From the NCBI GenBank assembly GCA_031402355.1, contig JANNSG010000004.1, positions 1 through 51,926 of the forward strand: a DNA stretch of 51,926 bases, written 5' to 3'. The translations under genes and the position numbers were made by a program. Under the pieces are notes generated by a model, which ran no database searches, was not told the DNA's origin, and was given only the letters and a program-made list of their open reading frames with translations. The stretch comes from JACMNW01 sp031402355 (GTDB lineage: Bacteria > Pseudomonadota > Alphaproteobacteria > Rhodobacterales > Rhodobacteraceae). Every line of letters begins with the position of its first letter. The stretch's first letter is position 1. Below, one piece after another: positions 1 through 10,111 of the stretch.

Positions 1-132
1 TTTTTTTTTTTTTTTTTTATCCTCCTTTTTTTTTCCTCTTTTTTTATGTTTTTTATTTTCGCCTTCAATCTTATTTCTTTATACCAACACCCAAAAATCG
101 CGCGGGGGGGGGGGGGGCGCCCCCCCCCCCCG
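1..132. other. Low-complexity contig end (probable sequencing/assembly artefact)
   Basis: The first ~60 bases are almost only T with a few C/A, followed by an AT-rich stretch and then a run of about 15 G abutting a run of about 13 C. Nothing else in the window has this composition. Ordinary coding-density sequence begins just after it, so it is best read as unreliable sequence at a contig edge and not as a biological element. No gene is called in it. Confidence 0.7.
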
Positions 133-162
133 CTTCTTGTCATCTGACCAGAGGCTCAGAAA

Positions 163-906
163 ATGCGAACCTACGCTATCGGCGATATCCACGGCCACCT
201 TGATCTGTTGATTGAAGAGCATCGCAAGATTGCCGACGACCGTGCGCAGTACGGCGCGTTTGATGCTCCAATCGTGCATGTCGGTGATTTGGTGGATCGG
301 GGTGAGGATAGCCAGGGTGCCATCGAATATCTGCGGGCAGGCATAGCGGCGGGTGAAAACTGGGTTGTTTTAAAAGGCAATCACGACCGGATGTTCACCG
401 GATTTTTGGCAAACCCAAATTATCAGGACGAAGGGTTGCGCAGCGACCTCAGCTATCTGCACTACAAGATCGGTGGCGCGGCAACGTTGGCGTCATACGG
501 TGTTAAAAATGCCGCTGATCGCCGGATTGCCCACGTACATGCCGAATCGGTGGCAGCGGTACCACAATCGCACCGCGATTTTTTGGAAGCTCTGCCCACT
601 ACGCTCTTCCGGGGTGAAATCATGTTTGTGCATGCAGGCATCCGTCCGGACGTTCCGTTGGATGCGCAAACGGAAACAGACCTTTTGTGGATAAGAGGGC
701 CATTTTTGATTGACCCGTTTCATCATGGAAAGCTGATTGTGCACGGCCACACCGCGATTGACCGCCCGCGGCACTACGGCAACCGGGTGAATATTGATAG
801 CGGCGCTGCCTATGGCGGGCCGCTCAGCACAGTGGTGATTGAAGGCCGTGATGTGTTTCACCTGACCCATTCCGGCCGGGTTTTGCTGGTGGCAGAGACC
901 GTTTAA
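163..906 (+). CDS. Calcineurin-like metallophosphoesterase
   Basis: A 247-residue soluble protein of the PPP-type metallophosphoesterase family, probably a protein serine/threonine phosphatase or diadenosine-tetraphosphatase-like hydrolase. The dimetal-site motifs are all present and in order: GDIHG (residues 7-11), GDLVDRG (41-47), GNHD (72-75), HAGI (157-160) and HGHT (194-197). The ATG at 163 has an AGAGG ribosome-binding site about eight bases upstream. It is convergent with the next gene and overlaps its stop by four bases. The substrate cannot be told from sequence; the length fits bacterial ApaH/PrpA-like enzymes. Confidence 0.9.
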   Translation: MRTYAIGDIHGHLDLLIEEHRKIADDRAQYGAFDAPIVHVGDLVDRGEDSQGAIEYLRAGIAAGENWVVLKGNHDRMFTGFLANPNYQDEGLRSDLSYLHYKIGGAATLASYGVKNAADRRIAHVHAESVAAVPQSHRDFLEALPTTLFRGEIMFVHAGIRPDVPLDAQTETDLLWIRGPFLIDPFHHGKLIVHGHTAIDRPRHYGNRVNIDSGAAYGGPLSTVVIEGRDVFHLTHSGRVLLVAETV

Positions 907-1112
907 CCAGCCCGCTGTTTCCACAGGTTCCACCCAGACCACACAACCGTGCCGGCAAAGAACAAACCACCGACGCCCACAACTTCGAACAGGGCAGGTC
1001 CTGTCGGCAGTCCGCGCAGGGTCACGGCAAAGATCACAAAGCCAAGCCCGGCGATGCCAATGATCAGCCGAAACCACAACTCACCTCGGCTGGGGCCGAA
1101 TTTATTGGCCAT
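903..1112 (-). CDS. Small membrane protein of unknown function
   Basis: A 69-residue protein with two hydrophobic segments (about residues 13-30 and 44-60) separated by a short polar turn, so probably a two-helix inner-membrane protein. An AAAGGG ribosome-binding site lies about six bases before the ATG. It ends in a 4-base convergent overlap with the metallophosphoesterase gene, which supports it being real. I recognise no family and propose no function. Confidence 0.65.
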   Translation of the reverse strand: MANKFGPSRGELWFRLIIGIAGLGFVIFAVTLRGLPTGPALFEVVGVGGLFFAGTVVWSGWNLWKQRAG

Positions 1113-1241
1113 CAGTGCCCTTTCAAGTCTGTGCGCGCGGCGTCAGCCGGAAGTGCATCCAGGCCAACATGTCACGTCCGGTCTTTGTTTGACAAGCTAG
1201 GGATTGTCAGGCGGGGGGCGGGCAAGCACGACAGCCGCCTC

Positions 1242-2342
1242 TTACCGGTTCATCGGCCGCAGGACCAGCAGCGCAAGGATGGCCGTCAGGCCGGACGCGC
1301 CGCCTATTATCCAAAAGAAGCCGTGCCTGCCCAGGCTTTCGACGACATTGGTCAGGATCACCGGCGCCAGAATGCCGCCGACCAGACCTGCAGCTATGAT
1401 GGTTGCCGGAACCCGGATGTCGGTGCCCATCTTGCGCGCGGCGGTGACGAAATAGCTGGGGAAGAACAGCCCCGCACTGCCGCCGATCAGCACAAAACAC
1501 AGGGCGGGGTCGAACAGCGCACCGGCCAGCGCCGCCGCTGACGTGCCAGACATTGCCAAGGCGTAAAGCGTGAAGGAAGGCAGAACCTGCGCCGCAAAAA
1601 CCAGAGCCACCCGGGCCAACAGGAACGCGACAAAGAACATCGACAACAGCCGCGCTGCCTCGGTTTCGGACTGGCCTGCCTCAACAAGTGCGGTTGGTCC
1701 AAGTCCGATCAGGCACGCCTCTAACCCGACGGCGATCATGCCAAAGGCCAGAATTCCCCAATGGCGCTGGTAGGGCTGCGGTTGCTCCAATGCGGCCGGT
1801 CTGGCAGGGTCTGCGGCCCCGGCAAACAGGCAGATCGCGGCACACAGGGCCGCAACCCCGCCAAACGCAAATCTCGGGGATGATCCAAGGGCAACGAAGG
1901 CCAACGGGGCTGCAATGGCGCCCAGGCTGAATACGGCATTCAACAAGCTCAGCATCGATGGCCCCTTGTCGCCAAAGGCGGCCAGTACGCGCGGATTGAA
2001 CACCACAGTTGCACATCCATAGCCCGCGCCAAACGCAACCGCCCCGGCGAAGGTGCCAATCCAGCCGGGGCCAAGCGCAATCAGCGCGGCCCCTGCGGCC
2101 ATGGCGGCAAGGGCCATGCGCGGGCTGACCACTGCACCCAGCCGGTACATGCCCGCCACGCCAAGAATGCAGCCGATCCAATGTGCCGAGATCAGCCATC
2201 CCGCCTGCGCAGGCGTCAGGTTCAGATCGCGGGCAAAGGCGGGCAAAGCGGGGCCGTAAAGCGATTGACCTGCCCCCATCAACACAAAGCTGAACAACCC
2301 GGCAATCAGCAGGGCCGCGTGGGTCTTCAGCGGGGCAGTCAT
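1242..2342 (-). CDS. MFS transporter
   Basis: A 366-residue inner-membrane protein with about twelve hydrophobic segments in the pattern of the major facilitator superfamily; it is slightly short for the family. The ATG at 2342 is preferred over the TTG one codon upstream because GGAG sits eight to nine bases before it. The transported substrate is not evident. It stands alone on the minus strand downstream of pbpC, about 90 bases away, so it may be read through from the pbpC operon. A drug-efflux or metabolite exporter role is equally possible. Confidence 0.85.
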   Translation of the reverse strand: MTAPLKTHAALLIAGLFSFVLMGAGQSLYGPALPAFARDLNLTPAQAGWLISAHWIGCILGVAGMYRLGAVVSPRMALAAMAAGAALIALGPGWIGTFAGAVAFGAGYGCATVVFNPRVLAAFGDKGPSMLSLLNAVFSLGAIAAPLAFVALGSSPRFAFGGVAALCAAICLFAGAADPARPAALEQPQPYQRHWGILAFGMIAVGLEACLIGLGPTALVEAGQSETEAARLLSMFFVAFLLARVALVFAAQVLPSFTLYALAMSGTSAAALAGALFDPALCFVLIGGSAGLFFPSYFVTAARKMGTDIRVPATIIAAGLVGGILAPVILTNVVESLGRHGFFWIIGGASGLTAILALLVLRPMNR

Positions 2343-2434
2343 CAATCCGTCTCCGATGCGGTATGCGTCTGCCGGGGTATCTACCGGGCGTCGCGTCGCG
2401 TCAACCGACGGTTGGCTGGCCGTGATCTTCGGGT

Positions 2435-4477
2435 CTATTGCACTTGCACCGTAGCGCGTGCCGATCTGCCGCCCGCATCAATCACCGACAAGGTTACAAA
2501 GCCCGGCCCCGGCAGGGTCAGCATCGTCTCGCGCGTGGTCATAGCCGTGGCCAGTGGCACACCATCGGCCAACCAGGTGAAAGGTGCAACACCACCCCGG
2601 ACCCGCACCAAAAGGCCCTCGGGCAACAATTCGACTGCAGCGCCGTCGGGCGGAAACGCAACAGCGGGCGCATCTGCATCCGGCGCAAAGGCCGCCGAGC
2701 GGGACCGGAATTTTTGCAACGGTGCCGGAAGGTCTGCGTTTGCGACCAGCAGGGTTGATGCCGGTGCCGGGGCGTGCGGATCAAGCGAAGGTTTCAGCCG
2801 GGCAAAAGCCTGGAACAACGCAGGTGCCGCCAGATCGGCACCGAATGCGCCAGGAACCGGGGTCCCGTCCGGCCGTCCCATCCAGACACCGATCACATGG
2901 CGGCCGTCAAACCCTATCGCCCAGGCATCGCGGTGGCCATAACTGGTCCCGGTCTTGTAGGCCAGCCGGTTTGCCGGTGCACCGGGGGGCGGGGCAAGGC
3001 CCGCAAGAATATCCCCCAGCTGCCACGCAGCGCTGCCGGACAACACCCGCGCGCCCGGCAGCCGGGCGCCGTCCATCCGGTGCGTCAGCGGCAAACTGAC
3101 ACCGCCGCGCGCGATAGCTGCATAAAGCTGAACCAGGCCTTCCAGAGACACGCCAATGCCGCCCAGCGCAATCGCCAGTCCCGGCTGCCCGCCGGGCAGC
3201 CGTGCATCGACCCCGGCACGGCGCAAGGCGGCCAGCAGTTTCGCCGGGCCAAGCGTCTCGGTCAGTGCCACAACGGGGATATTCAACGACTGCTGCAAGG
3301 CGTCGCGCAGCCGGATCGTGCCGCGAAACTGCCGGTCAAAGTTCTGCGGCGCATAGTTGCCGAACACCGTTTGCCGATCTTCCATCAGGGTTTCGGGATG
3401 GGCCAGCCCCTCGTCAAAGGCCAAACCGTACACCAGCGGCTTCAGGGTTGATCCCGGCGACCGGATGGCCCGGCTCATGTCAATAAACCCCTGCCGCGCA
3501 TCCGCACGGTAGGCGCTGGACCCAACCAGCGCCAGCACCTCACCCGACCCGTGATCTGCGGCCACAATGGCCACTTGCAAGCGCTCACCCTGGCCTGCCA
3601 CCAGATCGCGGGCCAATGCCTCGAACTGGCGTTGCAGTTCTGCATCTACCGTCAACCGGTGCACCCCAGCCTCGGGGGCCTCGGACAAGACCCGGTCTGC
3701 CAGATGCGCGGCCAAAGCCGGGAACGCGCGTCTTTGCTGCGGGACGGGCTCGGTCAACGCGGTTTGTGCTTGATCGGCAGCAAGCACCCCGGCGCGGACC
3801 GCCCGGTTCAGCACAAGCGCACGGGCCACCCCGGCGGCCGTCGGGTTGCGATCGGGGCGCCGGGTTTCGGGGGCTTGTGGCAAGGCCACCAGCAGCGCCA
3901 CTTCGGCAGGGGTCAGGCGTCTGGGTTCCTTGCCGAAATAAGACAGTGTGGCGGCGCGGATGCCTTCCAGATTGCCGCCGTAAGGGGCCAGATGCAGGTA
4001 TAGCTGCAAGATCTGGTCCTTGGTCAATCGCCGCTCCAGCGCCAGTGCCACGCGGATCTGGCGCAGTTTTCCTGAAACTTTGCCGGTCCCGCTTTCCTCA
4101 AGCAGGCGCGCCACTTGCATAGTCAGTGTCGACCCGCCCGATACCACCCGTCCGTTCCAGGCCGCCTGTGCCAAGGCCCGCGCCATTGCCTGCAGATCCA
4201 CCCCGTTGTGGTGTGCAAATCGCTTGTCCTCGAACGCCAGCAGCATGGCCACAAATCCACGGTCAACCGCCGCCAGATCGACCGCCAACCGCCAGCGACC
4301 GTCCGCCACCGTATAGGCGCGCAAAAGGCCGCCGTGCCTGTCCAGCACCTCGACCGAGGTGCTCAGCGTCAGGGGTGGCAGCACCGTGGCCGCAATCCAG
4401 TGCTCCCCGGCATCGCGCGCCATTGCCGCCAGCCAAAAGCCAGCCGCTGCCGCAAGGATCAGGCGGGCGCGCCTCAC
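2435..4477 (-). CDS. pbpC: Penicillin-binding protein 1C (bifunctional glycosyltransferase/transpeptidase)
   Basis: A 680-residue periplasmic enzyme anchored by an N-terminal membrane helix (about residues 4-20) that polymerises and may cross-link peptidoglycan. The GT51 glycosyltransferase domain shows EDKRF (83-87) and GGSTLTMQ (114-121). The transpeptidase domain has STLK (343-346, catalytic serine), SLN (397-399) and KTGT (508-511). The last ~90 residues match the PBP1C C-terminal domain. The start is a GTG overlapping the stop of the upstream alpha-2-macroglobulin gene (GTGA), so the two are translationally coupled. This pairing is well known in Gram-negative bacteria, where the macroglobulin is thought to guard the periplasm while PBP1C repairs the wall. 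Confidence 0.95.
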   Translation of the reverse strand: MRRARLILAAAAGFWLAAMARDAGEHWIAATVLPPLTLSTSVEVLDRHGGLLRAYTVADGRWRLAVDLAAVDRGFVAMLLAFEDKRFAHHNGVDLQAMARALAQAAWNGRVVSGGSTLTMQVARLLEESGTGKVSGKLRQIRVALALERRLTKDQILQLYLHLAPYGGNLEGIRAATLSYFGKEPRRLTPAEVALLVALPQAPETRRPDRNPTAAGVARALVLNRAVRAGVLAADQAQTALTEPVPQQRRAFPALAAHLADRVLSEAPEAGVHRLTVDAELQRQFEALARDLVAGQGERLQVAIVAADHGSGEVLALVGSSAYRADARQGFIDMSRAIRSPGSTLKPLVYGLAFDEGLAHPETLMEDRQTVFGNYAPQNFDRQFRGTIRLRDALQQSLNIPVVALTETLGPAKLLAALRRAGVDARLPGGQPGLAIALGGIGVSLEGLVQLYAAIARGGVSLPLTHRMDGARLPGARVLSGSAAWQLGDILAGLAPPPGAPANRLAYKTGTSYGHRDAWAIGFDGRHVIGVWMGRPDGTPVPGAFGADLAAPALFQAFARLKPSLDPHAPAPASTLLVANADLPAPLQKFRSRSAAFAPDADAPAVAFPPDGAAVELLPEGLLVRVRGGVAPFTWLADGVPLATAMTTRETMLTLPGPGFVTLSVIDAGGRSARATVQVQ

Positions 4478-7400
4478 TTTGCGATGGTGATGCGGCCCGT
4501 CTCGCTGTGGGCACGCAGATCGGGGCGGTACATATCCTCGACCGATGCCGCCGGGTGATGGAACGCGCCCGGCGACACCGCGCGCACGACATAGGCCAAC
4601 CGGAACGTCTCGCCATCATAGCGGTCAATCGCCGTCAGAAAACGATCTTGCCGAAATTCGCTATGCGCGACCTCGGATGTCAGACCGAGAAAGTCCAGAT
4701 TGGCCAGCGATCCCCCTGAAATCAGGTTCGGGTTGTCGATCTCAAACCCTGCGGGCAACGGATCATTGACCATCAGACGCGCTTCGCCCCGGCCAAAGGG
4801 CGTCACTTCCAGCACCGTGACCAGCCTTGTGCCGACGATCAGCCCATCCAGCGACGCGGCTTGCCCTTCCAGCGTGTAATAACTGCGCGTGATGGAATAG
4901 CCGTTGCCGCCAGCGGGTTCCGGGTCTGACGGCACGCCGAAGGTCGTGACCGTCAGCGTGGTCTCTGCCGGGGATCCATTGGCCACCACAATCGGCGCCG
5001 TCGATGCGTCAAGTGTGCGGACCAATGGCCCGGTCGCGGCAGCCCCATCAATGGTGATCCCGTCCATCCCCGCGCCATCAATCAGCGCATTGGCGGCCAA
5101 AAGCGCCCATGTTGCTTCCTGGGTCGACAAGGTATTGCCCGCCGCTGCGATCCGGTTCGTCAGGGCCTCGCGGTCAATGGCATCTGATCCGGCCTCAACC
5201 GCCAGCGTCAGCACACCTGCGGCATCCCGGAACACAGTGCCGTAATCGGCGCGGTAGATCTGTTCGGCCTGTTGCCCGGTCTGAACCGCCAGCCGTTGCG
5301 CGGCTTTGCGGAACATCTGATCGGCGCGTTGCTGATCGCCGTAGCTGGCAAGTGCCGCCCCCAGTTGGGCCTGCGCAATCGGCGTCGCAAGGGCGTCGCC
5401 CTTGACGTCGGCGTAGTAGCGCAAATCCCCCACTGCCGCCGCCCCCTCGCGGGCCAGCACCATCAAGGCATAGGCCAGCGCTTCGCCGCCATTGTCGAAA
5501 TCGGGCTGGTAGTTCACCTGATTGCGCAGATTGTCCAAGGCTTGACGAAAAGCAATGTCGGGCACGGCAAAGCCGTTTGCTTTTGCCCGGCTCAGGAAAT
5601 CGGTCACAAAGGCATCCAGCCAGAAATCACCCGAACTGGGGGACCAAAGCCCGAATGCGCCGGATGACGACTGATTGGACAGCACTTCCGCAACAGCCTG
5701 TTCCACCCGTGCCTTGATATTGTCGGCCCCTTTCAACTGCATGGCCTGTGCCACCTGGTCGAAATAAATCAGCGGCAGCGCCTTGGACGTGATCTGTTCG
5801 GTGCAGCCATATGGATATCGGTCCAGCGATGCCAGCAGGCCCGGCGCATTCAGCCGGGCAATCGGCCCGATCGCAAGCGACGCTTTGGCAGACCCCGGGA
5901 CCAGCCCGGCAAACGCCGCTTGATCAAAACTGAAGCTTTGCCCCCCAGCAAGGGTCAGCCGCGTGGTCCGGGCAATTTCCGGGTCATTCACTTGCACCGG
6001 TACTTGCAGCGTCTTTTTCAACTGTTTGCCGTCCGGTGTCGTCAGGGCAATCTCGATGCTGTGCAGACCCGTCTCATTGGCGGTAATCGGCACGGCAAAG
6101 ACCATCTTGGATTTGTCGGCCAGATCAAAACCTGACGGCACATCGCCAAGGGTCAGTCCCGCTGAAGAGACATCAAGCCCCATGCGCCCCGAAGGCCCGG
6201 TGGCATGGACAATTTCCAAAAGCACCCGGCTTTGATCGCCGGGGGACAGGAACCTTGGGAGGCTTGCCGTGACCACAACCGGATCGCGCACCAGCACTTC
6301 GGCCGTAGCTTGTCCCACGCCTTTGGCAGACCAGGCAACAGCCATTACTTTGACCGTACCATTGAAGGCGGGCAGGTCGAACGAGGCCCGCGCCAGACCA
6401 TCCGCCCCCACCTGCACCGGGCCGCTGAAATAGGCGATCAGTTCTTCGGTGGGCGGTGGCGATTGTAGCCGCGCCTGCGCCCCCGCATCACCGCCCGACC
6501 GCACGATGCCCTCAGCACCGTTCAATCCGTCAATCAGGCGGCCATAAATATCGCGAATGCCGACACCCAATTTACGCTGGCCAAAATAGTGATCCGATGG
6601 ATCGGGTGCCTTGAATCCGGTCAGGTTCAGGATGCCCAGATCAACGGCGGCGATTGTGACATAGGCGGTATCGCCCGCCTCGACGCCGTCCACCCGAACC
6701 GCAACCTCCATCGGGCCGCGCGGCGCGGCTTCGGGGGCGGTTTCGAGTGTCGCGGTCAACTGACGAAGCCCGGGATCAACGCCCGCATGCGTCAACCCCA
6801 GCGCCCGCGCGGGGTTGCGGCCCGCGGCCACATCCATCGGGCGCAAAACCGATGCGGTGACGTAAACCCCCGCACCCCATTCGTCGGTGACAGGCAGGGT
6901 GACGATATTCTCACCTGCCGTGACTTCAACCGCTTGCATGGCCACCAATCTGTTGGACAGCACCGTGATTAATGCTGTACCCGCCGCCCGTGGCACGATG
7001 CGCAAGGTTGCGGTATCGCCCGGTTTGTAGGCCGGCTTGTCCAGTGAAAGTTCAAGCGTGTCAGGCGTGGCCGTCACATCGGCAGGCGCATACCAACCCG
7101 CGTAGAAAGTTGTTGATGTGGCCGCCGGAACGCCGTCGGTACGCTCAACCACCAGTTCATACTCGCCCCAGGTCACGGCACCCGAGATCTCGGTCGGCGC
7201 TGATCCCAGATCGGCATTGCCTTCGGCGACAACCGACCGGCTGACGACCGGTTCCCAGTTCCAGTTGCCATAGCTTTGATACCACTGATAATTGGTCTCG
7301 ACCCGGGTCAAAATCCATCTCACCTTCATGGCAGCCGGGGCCTCATCAGGCCCGACGCCAATCAGACTGAATCGCGCGTCATCGCCTTCGCCGACCACGC

Positions 7401-9924
7401 CATCAAACTGTGGCTTCACGCCGATCATCGCCAGCGACGGTGCCAACAGTTTGCTGATCTGGCGCTCAACCGGGCGGCCCGATCCTTCGGCCACCCGCAG
7501 GGTGATGCGCGCCTCCAGCGGGCGGCCGGGATCGGTCACTTCGGGCAGGGTCACGGCAACCACCGCAGTTCCATCCTCGCCAGTGCGCTGACCGCCGTCC
7601 AGCACGGCCAATTGCGCATCGAAAGGCGCATCGTGGCGACCAAAGACATAGCCCGGATAGGCGGCAAGCCCGCCCGCCGCGCGCAGCAGAACCTCGCCTT
7701 CAATGGCCAGATCGGTCCCCGGTGCACCAAACAGATAGCGCGCGGAAACGGTCAGATCCGGCACATCGCCCAACCGCAACGGGGCCTCGGCCAGCGCGAG
7801 GTCGAAATCAATGCGTTCGGGCAGGAAATCCTCAACAAGGAAAGTGCCCGATGTCAGTGCCGCTGCCTCCAGATCGGCAAAGAGATCCAGCCGCCAGACG
7901 CCACGCGGCGCTGAGCCCGCAATGGGCAGGCTGAAGACATGCCCGCCCGCCCCGCCATCGGCTGCCACTTGCCGCGTGTATTCCACCCCGTCGGGGCGCA
8001 TCAGGACAGCCGTCAATGGCAGGCCGGTCACAGCGGCCGCCCGGGCGTCGCGCGTCAGGGCTGTGGCATAAACGGTTTCCCCGGCACGGTAGGCGCCGCG
8101 ATCGGTGGTCAGGAACACATCGACAGGCGGCGCCGCTTCCCGCCCTTCGACGCCGCGATCCGACAGATCGAATTCGGGGTCGGTCAATGACAGAAACGCA
8201 AGATCATCCGCCCCGTCGCGCGCCACGATCATGGCTGGCGCTGCGCCGCCTGTGCCCCGAGTCAAACCGGCCGGAAAGCTGGCATAGCCCATTGCATCCG
8301 TCGTGGCCGTGCCCAGCACCGTGTTAGCGCGGTTCAGCAGTTCCAGCGTGATGCCTTCCTTTGCGCCCGCAGTGCCAAGTGCGCGCACAAACACATGCAG
8401 CCCGTCAGCACCGCTCATCGTGGTCAGGCCCAGATCAGACACCACGAACCATTGCCAGGCGGCCCCCACAACGTAAGGGTCAACGCCTGGCACCGCGGCC
8501 TTCAGTGCATAGATCCCCGCCGGCATGTCTTTCAGCGCCGCATCCATTGGCAGGCGCGTGGTGATATCGCGATTCACCTCCTGGCCCACCTCTGCCGTGC
8601 CCTGCCACAGGGTTTCCCCCACTGCATCGGTAAAATAGTCTTCTTGATATTGCTGCATTGGGGCGGCAAAATAGTTGTCCTGAATGGCCCGCAGAAGGTT
8701 GCGGTCGGTCACCCGGTACAGCGTCAGATCCAGTTTGGTGGTGTTCACGGTTTCCACCGGAATCGACGCGCCCCCCAGACGCGGCAGCACATAGGCACGC
8801 CCCGCGAAGCGCACGCCGGGGCTGCGGTCGCGCACATATGCGGTCAGTGGAATTGATTTCGCCAGCGTCTGCCCATCGGCAGCAGACAGACCCTCACGGA
8901 AGGTAAAGCTGTAGCGTTGGCCATGCTGCACACCCTCGACGCAGATCTGTCGCGTGCCCACGGCCTCAACCGTCAGCCCGGGCGCGTCAATTTGCACAAA
9001 GCTGGAATAATCGACCCCCGTGGCAAACAGGTCTTCGGTGAAATTGGCGCAAATCCGGGGGTGCTGGGTATCCGCCTGCACATCGCTTTCGGCAATGCGA
9101 AAGCCGTATTTGCCGATCGCCGAATCCAGCAGGGCGGCCGTATCATCGCGCGGCTGCAACGCCTGCGCCAGTCGCAGCGCCTGAACCGTATCGCGGCCCT
9201 GGCCGTTGCTTTCCAGCGCCTCGCCCATGGTCACCAGGATTGAGTGCCGCAGGGCCGATGTTTCAGCCCGCAGATAGGCGTTGATCGACGCCGCATAGGC
9301 GCGGTCGCGAAAACTGCGCTGGTTGTCACTGTTGGGCTGGCTTGCCAGCATCAAAAGCCGCGCATAATCGGCCCAGGATTCTGGCAGATCGGTCAGGTTG
9401 ATTGCAGCCCCGGTAAACCGGCTGGCCAGTTCGGCATCGCCGTTTGCCTCGGCGTCCAAGGCGGCTTGCAGATGTTCTTCGGCAGAATAATCGTTGGAGA
9501 CATGGGTATTGCCAAGCCCATTTGCCTGCTCAAAGGCCGCAGTTACGTCCCAGTCGGGCACAAATGGCAGTTCGGATCGCCGCAATGCTGCGCGGGTTTT
9601 TGCGGTCTCATCGGTTGTGATGACATAGCCCGAATACGCGCCAGCGAAATACGCCGGCGCCCCTGGGTCTGCTTTGGAAAAACAGGAATTGTTGTTGGTG
9701 TTGAAGGTAAACGCGGTGCAAGACTGGTTTGCGGCACAGGCGCGTTCGCAAGCCTCAAGCGTGGTATCGAAGGCCGAGGCAATATCGCCGCCCGGCAGAT
9801 CGGCATCCTGGCTTAAGACAAAGCGCTTATTCGGAATCAAATCCTGTGCCGGGGCCATGTCTGCGATGATAAGGCCCAGCCCGAAACAAAACCCTGCCAA
9901 TGGCCGCCGCGCAAACCAATTCAT
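4474..9924 (-). CDS. Bacterial alpha-2-macroglobulin with N-terminal PAN-like domain
   Basis: A very large (1816 residues) exported protein of the bacterial alpha-2-macroglobulin (YfhM/ECAM) type, which traps proteases in the periplasm. The start is the ATG at 9924, with CCGGAGG six bases upstream; the reading frame is open further upstream but without a convincing start. A signal peptide (residues 1-27, cleavage after APA-Q) is followed by a PAN/apple-like cysteine domain (about 35-100; Cys 59, 63, 69, 81). Then come the long macroglobulin-fold region, MG domains and the thioester domain with CTEQ at 1374-1377, so the reactive Cys-Gln thioester is retained. No lipobox is seen, unlike the lipoprotein form in Escherichia coli. 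It overlaps pbpC by four bases. Confidence 0.93.
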   Translation of the reverse strand: MNWFARRPLAGFCFGLGLIIADMAPAQDLIPNKRFVLSQDADLPGGDIASAFDTTLEACERACAANQSCTAFTFNTNNNSCFSKADPGAPAYFAGAYSGYVITTDETAKTRAALRRSELPFVPDWDVTAAFEQANGLGNTHVSNDYSAEEHLQAALDAEANGDAELASRFTGAAINLTDLPESWADYARLLMLASQPNSDNQRSFRDRAYAASINAYLRAETSALRHSILVTMGEALESNGQGRDTVQALRLAQALQPRDDTAALLDSAIGKYGFRIAESDVQADTQHPRICANFTEDLFATGVDYSSFVQIDAPGLTVEAVGTRQICVEGVQHGQRYSFTFREGLSAADGQTLAKSIPLTAYVRDRSPGVRFAGRAYVLPRLGGASIPVETVNTTKLDLTLYRVTDRNLLRAIQDNYFAAPMQQYQEDYFTDAVGETLWQGTAEVGQEVNRDITTRLPMDAALKDMPAGIYALKAAVPGVDPYVVGAAWQWFVVSDLGLTTMSGADGLHVFVRALGTAGAKEGITLELLNRANTVLGTATTDAMGYASFPAGLTRGTGGAAPAMIVARDGADDLAFLSLTDPEFDLSDRGVEGREAAPPVDVFLTTDRGAYRAGETVYATALTRDARAAAVTGLPLTAVLMRPDGVEYTRQVAADGGAGGHVFSLPIAGSAPRGVWRLDLFADLEAAALTSGTFLVEDFLPERIDFDLALAEAPLRLGDVPDLTVSARYLFGAPGTDLAIEGEVLLRAAGGLAAYPGYVFGRHDAPFDAQLAVLDGGQRTGEDGTAVVAVTLPEVTDPGRPLEARITLRVAEGSGRPVERQISKLLAPSLAMIGVKPQFDGVVGEGDDARFSLIGVGPDEAPAAMKVRWILTRVETNYQWYQSYGNWNWEPVVSRSVVAEGNADLGSAPTEISGAVTWGEYELVVERTDGVPAATSTTFYAGWYAPADVTATPDTLELSLDKPAYKPGDTATLRIVPRAAGTALITVLSNRLVAMQAVEVTAGENIVTLPVTDEWGAGVYVTASVLRPMDVAAGRNPARALGLTHAGVDPGLRQLTATLETAPEAAPRGPMEVAVRVDGVEAGDTAYVTIAAVDLGILNLTGFKAPDPSDHYFGQRKLGVGIRDIYGRLIDGLNGAEGIVRSGGDAGAQARLQSPPPTEELIAYFSGPVQVGADGLARASFDLPAFNGTVKVMAVAWSAKGVGQATAEVLVRDPVVVTASLPRFLSPGDQSRVLLEIVHATGPSGRMGLDVSSAGLTLGDVPSGFDLADKSKMVFAVPITANETGLHSIEIALTTPDGKQLKKTLQVPVQVNDPEIARTTRLTLAGGQSFSFDQAAFAGLVPGSAKASLAIGPIARLNAPGLLASLDRYPYGCTEQITSKALPLIYFDQVAQAMQLKGADNIKARVEQAVAEVLSNQSSSGAFGLWSPSSGDFWLDAFVTDFLSRAKANGFAVPDIAFRQALDNLRNQVNYQPDFDNGGEALAYALMVLAREGAAAVGDLRYYADVKGDALATPIAQAQLGAALASYGDQQRADQMFRKAAQRLAVQTGQQAEQIYRADYGTVFRDAAGVLTLAVEAGSDAIDREALTNRIAAAGNTLSTQEATWALLAANALIDGAGMDGITIDGAAATGPLVRTLDASTAPIVVANGSPAETTLTVTTFGVPSDPEPAGGNGYSITRSYYTLEGQAASLDGLIVGTRLVTVLEVTPFGRGEARLMVNDPLPAGFEIDNPNLISGGSLANLDFLGLTSEVAHSEFRQDRFLTAIDRYDGETFRLAYVVRAVSPGAFHHPAASVEDMYRPDLRAHSETGRITIAK

Positions 9925-10111
9925 GAAAAACCTCCGGGGTATGAACTGGCAAAGCGTCGCATGGCGGGCGATTTCTGGCAAGGCGTAGCACGGCGGAAAT
10001 CCCCCCGTCGGCGTTAATGCGGCATTCATTTTGTTGCTGTTATGTTCACGCAAACACGGGCAAGGGCAGAAAGCCCGCCCGGCGAAACTTCTGTGCAAGG
10101 ACAGGTCTGGA

